From Propionibacteriaceae bacterium (GTDB lineage Bacteria; Actinomycetota; Actinomycetes; Propionibacteriales; Propionibacteriaceae): a stretch of DNA of 64,000 nt. The notes below the pieces were generated by a model. That model did no database searches and had not been told where the DNA came from. It saw only the letters and a program-made list of their open reading frames with translations. Position 1 is the stretch's first letter, and every line of letters starts with the position of its first letter. Below are positions 50,302 through 60,296 of this stretch, piece after piece. Where the stretch lies: the NCBI GenBank assembly GCA_017306015.1, contig JAFKJK010000008.1, positions 186,001 through 250,000 on the forward strand, in the 5' to 3' direction. The position numbers and the translations under genes were made by a program.

Positions 50302-52148
50302 GCCGACCGCTGGACTTCCTGTTCTCCGAGCGGCCGAAGAAGCGTCGCACCCGTCGCCGCAAGCTGCCGGTCGTGCCGTCCGTCCCCCGGCTGCGGGTCC
50401 TGCTGATCATGACCGCGGTGATCTTCTCGCTGGCCGCGGGACGCGCCGTCCAGGTGCAGGCCATCGACGCCAACACCGTCGCTGCCGAGGCGGCAGAACA
50501 GATGACCGTCAGCCACGTGCTGCCGGCCTTCCGGGGCGAGATCACCGACCGCAACGGCGAGGTGCTGGCGATGACCCAGGACACGGTGTGGGTGATCGCC
50601 AGCCCGAGGTCGATCGCCACCAACGGCCGGATGCAGGCGTCCAGCATGACCGACTCGGACCGACGCAACGCTGCCACGGCGCCGCAGCGGATCGCCGACC
50701 TGCTGGCCCAGTTCTGCGGGGGCGCGGCGGCCGACTACCTGCCGAAGCTGACTCTCGCGAACAGCGGCTACCAGATCGTGGCGCGCGGCGTCCCGTCGGC
50801 GACCTACCGCGCGCTGAGTGAGGCGATGACGGCCGCCCGGCTGGTCGGCCTGAGCTCGGAGAGCAAGCCGACGCGGACCTATCCCAACGGCACGTTGGCC
50901 TCGAACATCCTCGGCTGGGTGAACGACGAGGGTGTCGGCGCCAGCGGCCTGGAGTACTCGCTGAACAAGACGCTGTCCGGGACGCCCGGCAAGGAGGTCT
51001 ACGAGAGCTCCCCGAGCGGCGAGAAGATCCCGCTCGGCGACAACGCCATCACCCCGGCGGTGAACGGGCAGGACTACCAGCTCACGATCGACTCCGGGCT
51101 GCAGTGGCAGGCCGAGCAGTTCGTGGCCAACCAGGTCCGCCAGACGAAGGCGGACTGGGGTGCGGTGATCATCACCAACGTCAAGACCGGCGAGGTGCTG
51201 ACCCTGGCGAACGCGCCGAGCTTCGACAGCAACGACCACTCCGGCACCGACATCGCCGACCTCGGCAACCGCGCGGTCACCGACGCCTACACCCCCGGCA
51301 GCGTGCAGAAGACCCTGACCTTCTCCGCGCTCATCGACCAGGGACTGGTCGATCCTGAGGAGGTCGTCAGCGTCCCGGGAGAGATCAAGTCCGGCGATCA
51401 CTACGTCCACGATGCGTGGAGCCACGGGACCATCAAGTTGTACGCCCGCGGCATCGTCGCCCAGTCGTCCAACATCGGGACGATCAAGGTGGCCAGGCGC
51501 GCCACCAAGCAGTCGCTGCACGACTACATGGTGAAGTTCGGCCTCGGCTCGCGGACCAAGCTCGGGCTGCCCGGGGAGTCCTCCGGCATCCTGCCGCCGG
51601 CGAACATGCCCGACTACAGTCGCGACGGCCTGGCCTACGGTGGCAGCGCGGTCACCGTCACCCTCCCGCAGATGGCCGCAGCCGTCGGGGCCATCGCGAA
51701 CGGCGGGGTCTACACGCCGCTGGAGTTGCTGAAGTCCCGCACGGAGGCAGACGGTACCGTCCAGCAGCTCGGCACGGGCCAGTCGCGCCGGGTCGTCTCG
51801 ACCGACACGGCCAGCAAGGTGCTGTCGATGATGGAGTCGATGGCACAGAACAGCCCGACCCACCGCTTCGACGTCGCGGGGTACCGGGTCGGGGCGAAGA
51901 CCGGCACGTCGCAGATCCTCGACCACAAGACCGGCAAGAAGACCGGGCTGGTGACCTCGGCCATCAGCGTGGCCCCGATCGAGGACCCGCAGATCCTGGT
52001 ATACGTCGTGCTGAGCAACCCGCAGCGGGGGAGCGCCGGCTCCTCGGTCGCCGGGCCGGTCGTGCAGGCCCTGATGTCCATCGCCCTGCCCCGGTACGCG
52101 GTCCCCCAGTCGACGACCAAGGCGCCGAAGCTGCCGATCGCGCCGTGA
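50298..52148 (+). CDS. ftsI: Septal peptidoglycan transpeptidase FtsI/PBP3
   Basis: 616 residues, class B penicillin-binding protein. A basic cytoplasmic tail (KKRRTRRRK) is followed by a membrane anchor (about 32-50) and a dimerisation domain from ITDRNGEVLAMT. The transpeptidase domain has SXXK in TPGSVQKT, SXN in QSSNIGT and KTG in AKTGTSQ. No PASTA domain follows, so it is the septal type rather than PBP2x-like. Overlaps ftsL by four bases. Confidence 0.96.
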   Translation: MSRPLDFLFSERPKKRRTRRRKLPVVPSVPRLRVLLIMTAVIFSLAAGRAVQVQAIDANTVAAEAAEQMTVSHVLPAFRGEITDRNGEVLAMTQDTVWVIASPRSIATNGRMQASSMTDSDRRNAATAPQRIADLLAQFCGGAAADYLPKLTLANSGYQIVARGVPSATYRALSEAMTAARLVGLSSESKPTRTYPNGTLASNILGWVNDEGVGASGLEYSLNKTLSGTPGKEVYESSPSGEKIPLGDNAITPAVNGQDYQLTIDSGLQWQAEQFVANQVRQTKADWGAVIITNVKTGEVLTLANAPSFDSNDHSGTDIADLGNRAVTDAYTPGSVQKTLTFSALIDQGLVDPEEVVSVPGEIKSGDHYVHDAWSHGTIKLYARGIVAQSSNIGTIKVARRATKQSLHDYMVKFGLGSRTKLGLPGESSGILPPANMPDYSRDGLAYGGSAVTVTLPQMAAAVGAIANGGVYTPLELLKSRTEADGTVQQLGTGQSRRVVSTDTASKVLSMMESMAQNSPTHRFDVAGYRVGAKTGTSQILDHKTGKKTGLVTSAISVAPIEDPQILVYVVLSNPQRGSAGSSVAGPVVQALMSIALPRYAVPQSTTKAPKLPIAP

Positions 52149-52216
52149 CCGAAGAGCGGGGTTTCACGGAGGCCGGCGAGGCCGGCCGCTACGTCAAGCG
52201 CAGCCCGGGCGCCTGA
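52145..52216 (+). CDS. Possible 23-residue peptide after ftsI
   Basis: A GTG overlaps the ftsI stop (GTGA) and opens a frame encoding VTEERGFTEAGEAGRYVKRS and three further residues. The coupling arrangement is that of neighbouring genes, but the peptide has no recognisable motif and may be chance. Otherwise the 263 bases between ftsI and murE hold only the -10 box at 52399. Confidence 0.2.
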   Translation: MTEERGFTEAGEAGRYVKRSPGA

Positions 52217-52398
52217 CCCGAACCGATCTCGGCAGCAGCCCGGCCCGACCAGAATGTGCACCCGAATGTCCCCGCAGACGACGGCTTCACAAGCCCAGGA
52301 CCCACCCCGGCTCGTCCCCGCGAGGCCCCGGGAAGACAGGCGTGCGGCAGCGCCCGGCACCGTCGCGCTCCCGGTCCGTCCCGGCGGAGGCCACCCGT

Positions 52399-52404
52399 TA
52401 GGGT
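52399..52404 (+). promoter_or_regulatory. -10 box of murE, leaderless type
   Basis: TAGGGT ends seven bases before the murE ATG, too close for a ribosome site. It suggests an internal dcw promoter giving a leaderless murE-murF-mraY transcript. No clear -35 is seen. Confidence 0.5.
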
Positions 52405-52411
52405 GGACCCG

Positions 52412-53926
52412 ATGAGCGCGACACCACCGAGCATCCGGCCCGAGCATGCCGGGCCGGTGCTGTTGTCGGCACTGGTGGCCGGCGGCCCGGACATCGCCGT
52501 CACCGGGGTGACCCACGACTCCCGTACCGTCCGGCCCGGGGACCTGTACGTCGCGCTCCCCGGCGCGTCCACCCACGGGGCGAGGTTCGCGGGCCAGGCC
52601 GCGGCTGCCGGCGCTGTCGCCGTCCTGACCGATCCGGACGGCGCCGCATCGGCCGCGGACGCCGGCGTCCCGGTCGTCACGGTCGCCGACCCCCGAGGGC
52701 AACTGGCCCGGATCGCGGCGACGGTGTACGGACAGCCCGCCGGACGCATGACCATGTTCGGGGTCACCGGCACGACCGGGAAGACGTCGACCACCTTCCT
52801 GCTGGCCGCTGCGCTGACCGCGGCCGGCCGGCGGGTCGGCACCATCGGGACGATCGGCTTCCGGCTGGGGGACGAAGTGCTCGCCTCCGCCCGGACGACG
52901 GTGACCACACCCGAGGCCCCCGACCTGCAGGCACTGCTGGCCTACCTCGCCGAGCGGGGTGCCGACGCGATCGCGATGGAGGTCTCGTCCCACGCACTGG
53001 CACTGCACCGCACCGACGGGGTGGTCTTCGACGTCGCCGGCTTCACCAACCTCGGCCGCGACCACCTGGACTTCCACCCCAGCGTCGAGGACTACTTCCA
53101 GGCCAAGGCCGGCCTGTTCCGGGACGGACACTGCCGGGCAGCGGCCATCGGCATCGACGACGAGCACGGCCGCCGGCTGGCCGCCGAGCTGGCTCGCGGC
53201 GAGCTTCCCGTCGTGACCACCGGGGCGGCCCCGGACGCCGACTACCGGGTGGACCGGATCGAGCCGACCGGATCGGGCGGCAGCCGGCTGGCGCTGACCA
53301 CTCCGTCGGGAACCCGCGAGTTCACGATCGGGCTCCTGGGCGACTTCAACGCCCGCAACGCGGCCACGACGGTCGCCATGCTCGACCTGGCCGGTGTCGA
53401 CCTCGACGCCGCACTGCCGGGCCTGGCGGTGGCGGCGATCCCCGGACGCATGCAGGTCGTCGACCTCGGCCCGGACGCGCCCCGCGCCGTCGTCGACTTC
53501 GCGCACACCCCGGAGTCGGTCGCGGCGGCGCTGGCAGGCCTCCCCGCCGGCCGGCGGATCGCCGTCCTCGGCTGTGGCGGGGACCGCGACCTCGCCAAAC
53601 GTGAGCCGATGGGCGCGGCGGCCGCCACCAACGCCGACGTGGTCGTCGTGACCGACGACAACCCGCGCAGCGAGCGTCCGGGCGACATCAGGGCCGCGGT
53701 GCTCGCCGGCGCCCGCCGGGCGGCGGCCCGGTCCGGGGCGACGGTGCTGGACGGCGGCGACCGGGCGGCGGCGATCCGGATCGCGCTGGACCTGGCCGGC
53801 CCGGACGACTGGGTGGCCGTGCTGGGTAAGGGACATGAGACCGGACAGCAACTCGCCGACCGGACCATACCCTTCGACGACGTCATCGAGCTGGCCCGGG
53901 CCTGGGACCGGCTGAAGGAAGCGTGA
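52412..53926 (+). CDS. murE: UDP-MurNAc-tripeptide ligase MurE
   Basis: Adds the third residue of the peptidoglycan stem, 504 residues. ATP loop GVTGTTGKTSTTFLL, acceptor-region MEVSSHALALHR, and the DDNPRSERP motif, whose DNPR is the signature of diaminopimelate-adding MurE (as against lysine). Whether the isomer is LL or meso cannot be told. ATG at 52412 is chosen for the adjacent -10 box; a GTG three codons earlier is possible. Confidence 0.96.
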   Translation: MSATPPSIRPEHAGPVLLSALVAGGPDIAVTGVTHDSRTVRPGDLYVALPGASTHGARFAGQAAAAGAVAVLTDPDGAASAADAGVPVVTVADPRGQLARIAATVYGQPAGRMTMFGVTGTTGKTSTTFLLAAALTAAGRRVGTIGTIGFRLGDEVLASARTTVTTPEAPDLQALLAYLAERGADAIAMEVSSHALALHRTDGVVFDVAGFTNLGRDHLDFHPSVEDYFQAKAGLFRDGHCRAAAIGIDDEHGRRLAAELARGELPVVTTGAAPDADYRVDRIEPTGSGGSRLALTTPSGTREFTIGLLGDFNARNAATTVAMLDLAGVDLDAALPGLAVAAIPGRMQVVDLGPDAPRAVVDFAHTPESVAAALAGLPAGRRIAVLGCGGDRDLAKREPMGAAAATNADVVVVTDDNPRSERPGDIRAAVLAGARRAAARSGATVLDGGDRAAAIRIALDLAGPDDWVAVLGKGHETGQQLADRTIPFDDVIELARAWDRLKEA

Positions 53927-55362
53927 TGCAGCCGACCACTGTCAGCCACCTTGCCCACCACGCCGGGGCCAGCATCCTGGGGAACCCGGACGTCCTCATC
54001 GGCCCGGACGTCGTGATCGACTCCCGGGCGGCAACGCCCGGCTGCCTCTTCGTCGCCCTGCCCGGAGAGCGGGTGGACGGTCACGACTTCGCCGTCGCAG
54101 CGGTCGATGCCGGAGCCGCGGCCCTGCTGGTCAGCCGTCCGGTGGAGGTGCCCATGGAGGTGACGGTGCCGCAACTCGTGGCGGCCGACACCGCGACGGC
54201 GCTGGCCCTGCTGGCGACGGGCGTCGTGGCCGAGGCCGTCGGCACGGGCCTGACCTCGATCGGGATCACCGGCTCGTCCGGCAAGACCAGCACGAAGGAC
54301 CTGGTCGCCCAGGTGCTCGCGACCGCGGCCGAGACCGTGGCACCGGCCGGCTCGGCCAACAACGAGATCGGCGTCCCGCTGACCGCCTGCCGGGTGGACG
54401 CGTCCACCCGCTTCCTCGTCAACGAGTTGGGGGCCCGCGGGCGGGGTCACATCGCCTGGCTGTGCGGCATCGTCCGGCCCAGCGTCGGTGCCGTCCTGAA
54501 CGTCGGTCACGCCCACCTGGGCGAGTTCGGGTCGGTGGACGCGATCGCCCAGGCGAAGGGGGAACTGGTCGAAGCCCTGCCGGACTCAGGCTGGGCCGTG
54601 CTGAACGCCGACGACGAGCGCGTCGTCGCCATGGCGAGCCGGACGCCCGCACGGATCGCCACGTTCGCCACCTCGGGCGAGCCCGAGGTGGGTGAGCTCC
54701 GGGTCTGGGCGGATGCCGTCACCGCCGATGCCCGGCAGCGGCCCACCTTCCGGCTGCACGCCTCCGGGGTGGCCGGCGGGACGGCGGACGTGCGGCTGCA
54801 GGTCAGCGGCCTCCACCAGGTCGCCAACGCCCTGGCCGCGGCAGCCATCGGGCTCAGCCAGGGCCTGACGGTGCCCGGCGTGGCCGAGGCGCTGACCCGA
54901 GCCGTGCCGCGTTCACGCTGGCGGATGGAGCTGGTCGAACGCGACGACGGGCTGCTGGTGGTCAACGACGCCTACAACGCCAACCCGGAGTCGATGGCCG
55001 CCGCCCTGCGAGCGGTCGCCTCGATGCGGCGCGAGACCGGGCGGCTGGTGGCCGTCCTCGGCGACATGCTGGAACTCGGCCCGGGCGCGGCGGCCGAACA
55101 CCGGGCGGTGGGGGAGCTGGCCGGGCGACTCGGCTTCGACCAGGTCGTCGCCCTCGGCGAGTACGCGGAGGACCTCGCCTCCGGCGTCCGCTCCGGCGGG
55201 GTGCCGGTGACGGTGGCCGCGAACCCCGGCGAGGCCGTCCGTGTCGTGGCCATGGCCGCGACAGGCCGGGACGTTGTCCTGGTCAAAGCCTCGCGGGGAC
55301 TAGCTTTGGAGACCGTGGCAGAGCAACTGGGCGCCGGGCCGGCGACGGAGGTCGGGCGATGA
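53926..55362 (+). CDS. murF: UDP-MurNAc-pentapeptide ligase MurF
   Basis: Adds D-Ala-D-Ala to complete the UDP-MurNAc-pentapeptide; 478 residues. ATP loop [15 protein letters not shown], then [13 protein letters not shown] and [16 protein letters not shown]. The ATG shares a base with the murE stop; the GTG three bases earlier is an alternative. Ends in an ATGA overlap with mraY. Confidence 0.97.
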   Translation: MQPTTVSHLAHHAGASILGNPDVLIGPDVVIDSRAATPGCLFVALPGERVDGHDFAVAAVDAGAAALLVSRPVEVPMEVTVPQLVAADTATALALLATGVVAEAVGTGLTSIGITGSSGKTSTKDLVAQVLATAAETVAPAGSANNEIGVPLTACRVDASTRFLVNELGARGRGHIAWLCGIVRPSVGAVLNVGHAHLGEFGSVDAIAQAKGELVEALPDSGWAVLNADDERVVAMASRTPARIATFATSGEPEVGELRVWADAVTADARQRPTFRLHASGVAGGTADVRLQVSGLHQVANALAAAAIGLSQGLTVPGVAEALTRAVPRSRWRMELVERDDGLLVVNDAYNANPESMAAALRAVASMRRETGRLVAVLGDMLELGPGAAAEHRAVGELAGRLGFDQVVALGEYAEDLASGVRSGGVPVTVAANPGEAVRVVAMAATGRDVVLVKASRGLALETVAEQLGAGPATEVGR

Positions 55363-56429
55363 GGAACATCCTGTTGGCTGGGGCGATCGCCCTTCTCGGC
55401 ACCCTGCTGGGCACTCGGTATGCCATCCGGTTCCTGGTGCGCCGCGGCTATGGCCAGTTCATCCGCGACGACGGCCCGACCAGCCACCACACCAAACGTG
55501 GCACGCCGACGATGGGCGGAACGGTGATCATCGTCAGTGTCTTGCTCGCCTACACCATCGCGCATCTGATCACCTGGACGCCGCCGACCGCCTCCGGCCT
55601 GCTCGCGATCGGCCTGTTCGGCGGACTCGGCCTGGTCGGTCTGGCCGACGACTGGATCAAGATCAGCCGGGCGCGCTCGCTCGGCCTGCACGCGTGGGTG
55701 AAGCTGGCGCTGCAGACCGCGGTGGCGGTGACCTTCGCCGTCCTCGCCTTCAGCTTCCCGGACAAACGCGGGCTCACCCCGGCCAGCCAGGTGATCTCTT
55801 TCCTCCGGGACATCCCGTGGGCGTGGCTGCCGCTGCCGCTGGCGGTGGTCTGGATCGTCTTCCTGGTCTCGGCCTGGTCGAACGCGGCGAACCTCACCGA
55901 CGGCCTGGACGGTCTGGCGACCGGGGCGGCCGCGATGGTGTTCGCCGCGTACGCGATCGTGAACATCTGGCAGTCCAACCAGTGGTGCGCGCTGGCCAGC
56001 GCGCCGCCGCAGTGCTACGAGGTCCGCGACCCGTACGACTTGGCCATGGTCTCGATGGCGCTCGCCGGCGCGTGTTTCGGCTTCCTGTGGTGGAACGCCA
56101 GCCCGGCCAAGATCTTCATGGGCGACACCGGCTCGCTGGCCATCGGTGGTGCGATCGCGGCGCTGAGCATCCTGACCAGGACCGAGTTGCTGATGGTCCT
56201 GGTCGCCGGGCTGTTCGTGATCATCACCGCCTCGGTCGTCCTCCAGGTCGGCTGGTTCAAGATCTCCGGTGGCAAGCGGCTGTTCAAGATGGCGCCGCTG
56301 CAGCACCACTTCGAGCTTCTCGGCTGGAACGAGGTCACGATCACGATCCGGTTCTGGATCATCTGCGGACTGTTCGTGGCGGTCGGGCTGGGCCTGTTCT
56401 ACGCCGAATGGGTTGTGGGTCAGCCGTGA
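55359..56429 (+). CDS. mraY: Phospho-MurNAc-pentapeptide transferase MraY
   Basis: Forms lipid I on undecaprenyl phosphate at the inner face of the membrane; 356 residues, ten membrane segments. Catalytic and substrate motifs: [16 protein letters not shown] (Asp pair), [26 protein letters not shown] and [14 protein letters not shown]. Overlaps both neighbours by four bases. Confidence 0.98.
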   Translation: MRNILLAGAIALLGTLLGTRYAIRFLVRRGYGQFIRDDGPTSHHTKRGTPTMGGTVIIVSVLLAYTIAHLITWTPPTASGLLAIGLFGGLGLVGLADDWIKISRARSLGLHAWVKLALQTAVAVTFAVLAFSFPDKRGLTPASQVISFLRDIPWAWLPLPLAVVWIVFLVSAWSNAANLTDGLDGLATGAAAMVFAAYAIVNIWQSNQWCALASAPPQCYEVRDPYDLAMVSMALAGACFGFLWWNASPAKIFMGDTGSLAIGGAIAALSILTRTELLMVLVAGLFVIITASVVLQVGWFKISGGKRLFKMAPLQHHFELLGWNEVTITIRFWIICGLFVAVGLGLFYAEWVVGQP

Positions 56430-57901
56430 GGGACTGGATCGCCACCGCCGACCGGCTCTCACCCTGGCCACAGGCGAAGGTCGTCGTCGCCGGGCTGGGC
56501 ACGTCGGGCTTCGCCGCAGCGGACGGACTGCTCGACCTCGGCGCCCAGGTGACGGTGCTGGACGACTCCGACTCGCCGGGCAACGTCGAGAAGGCCACGC
56601 TGCTGGAGATGCTGGACGCGACCGTCCGGCTCGGCCCCGGCTCGACGGCCGAGCTCCCCGCGGACGCCGACCTCGTGGTGACCTCGCCCGGCTGGCGGCC
56701 GACCGCGCCGCTGCTGGCGGCGGCCCGGCTCCGCGGCGTCCCGATCTGGGGCGAGGTGGAGCTGGCCTGGCGGATGAGCCGGCCGGATCGGCAGGTGCCC
56801 TGGCTCGGCGTCACCGGGACGAACGGCAAGACCACCACCGTCGGCATGCTGGAGGCGATCCTCGCCGCGGACGGCCGGGTGACCAGCGCCGTCGGCAATG
56901 TCGGCCGGCCGATCGTCGAGGCCGTCCTGGACGAGGTCAGCTACGACGTGCTGGCCGTCGAGCTGTCCAGCTTCCAGCTGCACTGGACGAACTCGCTCAG
57001 CCTGCACTCGGCTGCCGTCCTGAACGTCGCGGCGGACCACCTGGAGTGGTACGCCGACCCGGCGTCGTGGTCGGCGGGGGCCACCGACCCGATGACGGCG
57101 TACGTCGCCGACAAGGGCATCATCTACTCCCGCGCCCAGCACTCGTGCGTCTACAACGTCGCCGACCCCGCCACCGAGCACCTCGTCGAAGAGGCCGAGG
57201 TGATCGAGGGAGCGCGGGCGATCGGCTTCACCCTCGGCGTCCCGGCGCCGTCCATGCTCGGCGTCGTCGACGACCTGCTCGTCGACCGGGCGTTCATCCC
57301 GCAGCGCCGGGACTCGGCGATCGAGCTGGCCAAGGTCGCCGACGTCGTCCCGTACGCGCCGCACAACGTGGCCAACGCCCTCGCTGCGGCCGCGCTGGCC
57401 CGCTCGTTCGGCGTCCGGCCGCAGTCCGTCGCCGAAGGCCTGCGCCGGTTCCGGTTCGGCGACCACCGCATCCAGACCGTTGCCGAGGTCGGCGGCGTCC
57501 GGTTCGTCGACGACTCCAAGGCGACCAACCCGCACGCAGCGGCCGCGTCGCTGGCGGCGTTCGACTCGGTGGTGTGGATCGCCGGCGGCCAGGCGAAGGG
57601 CACCAGCTTCGACGACCTGGTCGTCGAGGTCGCCGGCAAGCTCCGCGGCGTCGCCGTCCTCGGCGTCGACCGGGACGTGATCGCGGCCGCGATCCGGCGA
57701 CACGCACCACAGGTGCCGCTCAAAGTGATCGAGCTCGGCGATCATGGAGCGATGCGTCAGGCGGTTGGTTGGGCTGGAGGCATCGCCAGGACCGGCGATG
57801 TCGTTCTGCTCGCGCCCGGCTGCGCCAGCAAGGACATGTACAGCGACTACGCCGCCCGCGGAGACGACTTCGCAGCAGCGGTGGCGGAGTTGACCGGATA
57901 G
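56426..57901 (+). CDS. murD: UDP-MurNAc-L-alanine:D-glutamate ligase MurD
   Basis: 491 residues. N-terminal UDP-binding fold [23 protein letters not shown] loop [25 protein letters not shown], and the C-terminal [15 protein letters not shown] and [20 protein letters not shown], which is diagnostic for MurD. GTG overlaps the mraY stop. Somewhat longer than E. coli MurD (438), as usual in actinobacteria. Confidence 0.97.
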   Translation: MRDWIATADRLSPWPQAKVVVAGLGTSGFAAADGLLDLGAQVTVLDDSDSPGNVEKATLLEMLDATVRLGPGSTAELPADADLVVTSPGWRPTAPLLAAARLRGVPIWGEVELAWRMSRPDRQVPWLGVTGTNGKTTTVGMLEAILAADGRVTSAVGNVGRPIVEAVLDEVSYDVLAVELSSFQLHWTNSLSLHSAAVLNVAADHLEWYADPASWSAGATDPMTAYVADKGIIYSRAQHSCVYNVADPATEHLVEEAEVIEGARAIGFTLGVPAPSMLGVVDDLLVDRAFIPQRRDSAIELAKVADVVPYAPHNVANALAAAALARSFGVRPQSVAEGLRRFRFGDHRIQTVAEVGGVRFVDDSKATNPHAAAASLAAFDSVVWIAGGQAKGTSFDDLVVEVAGKLRGVAVLGVDRDVIAAAIRRHAPQVPLKVIELGDHGAMRQAVGWAGGIARTGDVVLLAPGCASKDMYSDYAARGDDFAAAVAELTG

Positions 57902-57912
57902 GGGGTCCAACG

Positions 57913-59178
57913 TTGGCGATCCTGGCTTCCCCCGTTGTGGATCGCGACGGTACCGGCACGGCGACCGAAGGGTCACGTCGCCGCAGTCTCGTTGTCGCGT
58001 GGCTTGCGCATCCGCAGGCGAGCTTCTACCTCGTGCTGGTGCCTGCCGTCCTGCTGCTCGCCCTCGGCATGATGATGGTGCTGTCGGCGTCCAGCGTGTA
58101 CGCCTACACCCGCTGGGGTGACGCGTACTACTTCGTCAAGCGGCAGATCGTCTTCCTCGTGATCGGGGGCGTGGCCGCGTGGGTCCTGGCCCGGCTGTCG
58201 CCGAAGCGGCTCCAGGTGATCGGCTGGGTGCTGGTGATGGCCTCGCTGGTCCTGGAGGTGCTCACCTTCACCGCGCTCGGCCACTCCAAGAACGGCAACA
58301 CCAACTGGGTCCGGTTCGGCGTCGACTGGTTCGGCGTCCAGCCGTCCGAGGTCGCCAAGCTCGCGATCGTTGTCTGGGGCGCGGACGTGCTCGCCCGCAA
58401 GTACAAGCTGCTCGGGGACCCGAAGCAGTTGCTGATCCCGTTCCTCCCGGTCTCGCTGCTGCTGATCGGGCTCGTGGTGCTCCAGGACGACCTGGGCACC
58501 GGCATGATCATGGGCGCGATGGTGCTGGCGACCCTGTGGTACGTCGGGGCGTCGTGGAAGGTGCTCGCGACGATCGTCGGCTCGGTGGTCGCCGCCGTCC
58601 TCGTCCTGGTGATCAGCACCCCGTACCGGATGACCCGGATCTTCGGCTTCCTGAACCAGGACGTCGACCCGCTCGGCGTGAACCACCAGCCGATCAAGGC
58701 CATCTTCGCGCTCGCGTCGGGCGGCTGGTGGGGCCTCGGCCTGGGCGCCAGCCGGCAGAAGTGGGGCGGGCTGGTCGAATCCCACACCGACTACATGCTG
58801 GCGGTCATCGGCGAGGAACTCGGCCTGGTCGGGACGCTGATGGTGCTCGTCCTGTTCCTGCTGCTCGGCTACGCCGGCCTGCGGATCGCGATGCGCTCCG
58901 ACGACCGGTTCTGCCGGTTCGCCGCCGCCGGGGTGACCAGCTGGTTCATGATCCAGGCGCTGCTCAACATCGCCGTCGTGCTGCGAATGGTGCCGGTGTT
59001 CGGCGTCCCGTTGCCGCTGCTGTCCTACGGCGGCTCGGCGCTGATGGCCAACCTGATGGCGCTCGGCGTGCTGCTGGCGTGCGCCCGCAACGAGCCGGAC
59101 GCCCGGGCGCTGCGGAAGCGGCAGCGCCGGCGTCCGAAGAAGTCGCTGGTGACCACGGCGACAGCGCAGAAGGCATGA
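57913..59178 (+). CDS. ftsW: Septal peptidoglycan polymerase FtsW
   Basis: SEDS glycosyltransferase that works with FtsI; 421 residues, ten membrane segments. TTG at 57913 follows GGGGG and gives LAILASPVVDRDG. Landmarks: NGNTNWVRFG, QPSEVAKLAIVVW, HTDYMLAVIGEELGLVG (the catalytic Asp loop) and PLLSYGGSALMANLMALGVL. The basic tail KRQRRRPKKS is cytoplasmic. Confidence 0.95.
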   Translation: MAILASPVVDRDGTGTATEGSRRRSLVVAWLAHPQASFYLVLVPAVLLLALGMMMVLSASSVYAYTRWGDAYYFVKRQIVFLVIGGVAAWVLARLSPKRLQVIGWVLVMASLVLEVLTFTALGHSKNGNTNWVRFGVDWFGVQPSEVAKLAIVVWGADVLARKYKLLGDPKQLLIPFLPVSLLLIGLVVLQDDLGTGMIMGAMVLATLWYVGASWKVLATIVGSVVAAVLVLVISTPYRMTRIFGFLNQDVDPLGVNHQPIKAIFALASGGWWGLGLGASRQKWGGLVESHTDYMLAVIGEELGLVGTLMVLVLFLLLGYAGLRIAMRSDDRFCRFAAAGVTSWFMIQALLNIAVVLRMVPVFGVPLPLLSYGGSALMANLMALGVLLACARNEPDARALRKRQRRRPKKSLVTTATAQKA

Positions 59179-59185
59179 AGCCCGC

Positions 59186-60292
59186 ATGAGCCCCCGCATC
59201 CGGGTGGTGCTGGCCGGTGGTGGCACCGCCGGGCACACCTCACCCCTGATCGCGACCGCCGAGCAGCTGGGACAGCTCGGGGACGTCGACATCCTGTGCG
59301 TCGGCACACCCAAGGGGCTGGAGTCGCGGGTCATCCCCGAGGCCGGCCTGCCGCTGGCGATGATCCCGCCGGTCCCGCTGCCGCGGCGGCTGGAGCCCGG
59401 GCTGTTCGCCGTCCCTGCCCGGCTGGGATCGGCGGTCAGCGAGGCCCGCGCCGTGCTGCGGAACCACCGTGCCCAGGTCGCGGTCGGCTACGGCGGCTAC
59501 GTGTCACTGCCGGTCTACCTGGCCGCCCGGCTGGAGCGGGTGCCGATCGTGCTGCACGAGGGCAACGCCGTCCCCGGACTGGCCAACCGGATCGCCGCTC
59601 GGTTCACCCCGTACGTCGTGACCACCTTCCCGGGAACGGCCCTGCCGCACGCCACCCAGCTCGGCCTGCCGGTGCGATCGGTGATCGCCGACCTCGACCG
59701 GGACGCGACCAGGCCGCAGGCCCGGCAGGCGTTCGGCCTCCCGCCGGACGGACGGGTGCTGCTGGTGTCCGGCGGGTCACAGGGCGCCCGCAGCATCAAC
59801 GAGGCGACCTTGGCGGCCACCGAGACGCTGCTCGCCGCCGGCATCAGCGTGCTGCACGTCCTCGGCCCGGCGAACCTGACCGCCGAGACCGTCTCCGCCG
59901 ACGACCCGGCCACCGGGGCCGCCTATCGGCCCGTCGGCTATGTCGACGACATGGCCCTGGCCTACGCGGCCGCCGACCTGATGGTGGGCCGCTCCGGGGC
60001 CGGCACGGTGATGGAGACCGCCATGACCGGGCTGCCGACGATCTTCGTCCCGCTGCCGCACGGGAACGGGGAGCAGGCCCGCAACGCCGCCTTCCTGATC
60101 GACGCCGGTGCCGGCCTGCTCGTGCCCGACGCCGACCTGGACGCCGACCTGCTCGCGACCCAGGTCGGCGACCTGCTGGCCGACCCCGGCCGACTGGCGA
60201 CGATGGGCCGGCTGTGCCGCTCGCTGGCCCCCTCCGGCGCCGCGCGGGGGCTGGCCGAGTTGGTGCTCAGGGTCGCCGAAAGACCACACTGA
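59186..60292 (+). CDS. murG: Lipid II synthase MurG
   Basis: Transfers GlcNAc from UDP-GlcNAc to lipid I; 368 residues, GT-B fold. Motifs: LAGGGTAGHTSPLIAT, VSGGSQGARSINEAT and GRSGAGTVMETAMTGLPTIF followed by GEQARNA. Seven bases after ftsW. Normal length. Confidence 0.97.
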   Translation: MSPRIRVVLAGGGTAGHTSPLIATAEQLGQLGDVDILCVGTPKGLESRVIPEAGLPLAMIPPVPLPRRLEPGLFAVPARLGSAVSEARAVLRNHRAQVAVGYGGYVSLPVYLAARLERVPIVLHEGNAVPGLANRIAARFTPYVVTTFPGTALPHATQLGLPVRSVIADLDRDATRPQARQAFGLPPDGRVLLVSGGSQGARSINEATLAATETLLAAGISVLHVLGPANLTAETVSADDPATGAAYRPVGYVDDMALAYAAADLMVGRSGAGTVMETAMTGLPTIFVPLPHGNGEQARNAAFLIDAGAGLLVPDADLDADLLATQVGDLLADPGRLATMGRLCRSLAPSGAARGLAELVLRVAERPH

Positions 60293-60296
60293 AACC

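Noticed and set aside
55694..56425. Very long N-terminal extension of MurD
   Set aside because: It is mraY read out of frame; the real start is the GTG overlapping the mraY stop.
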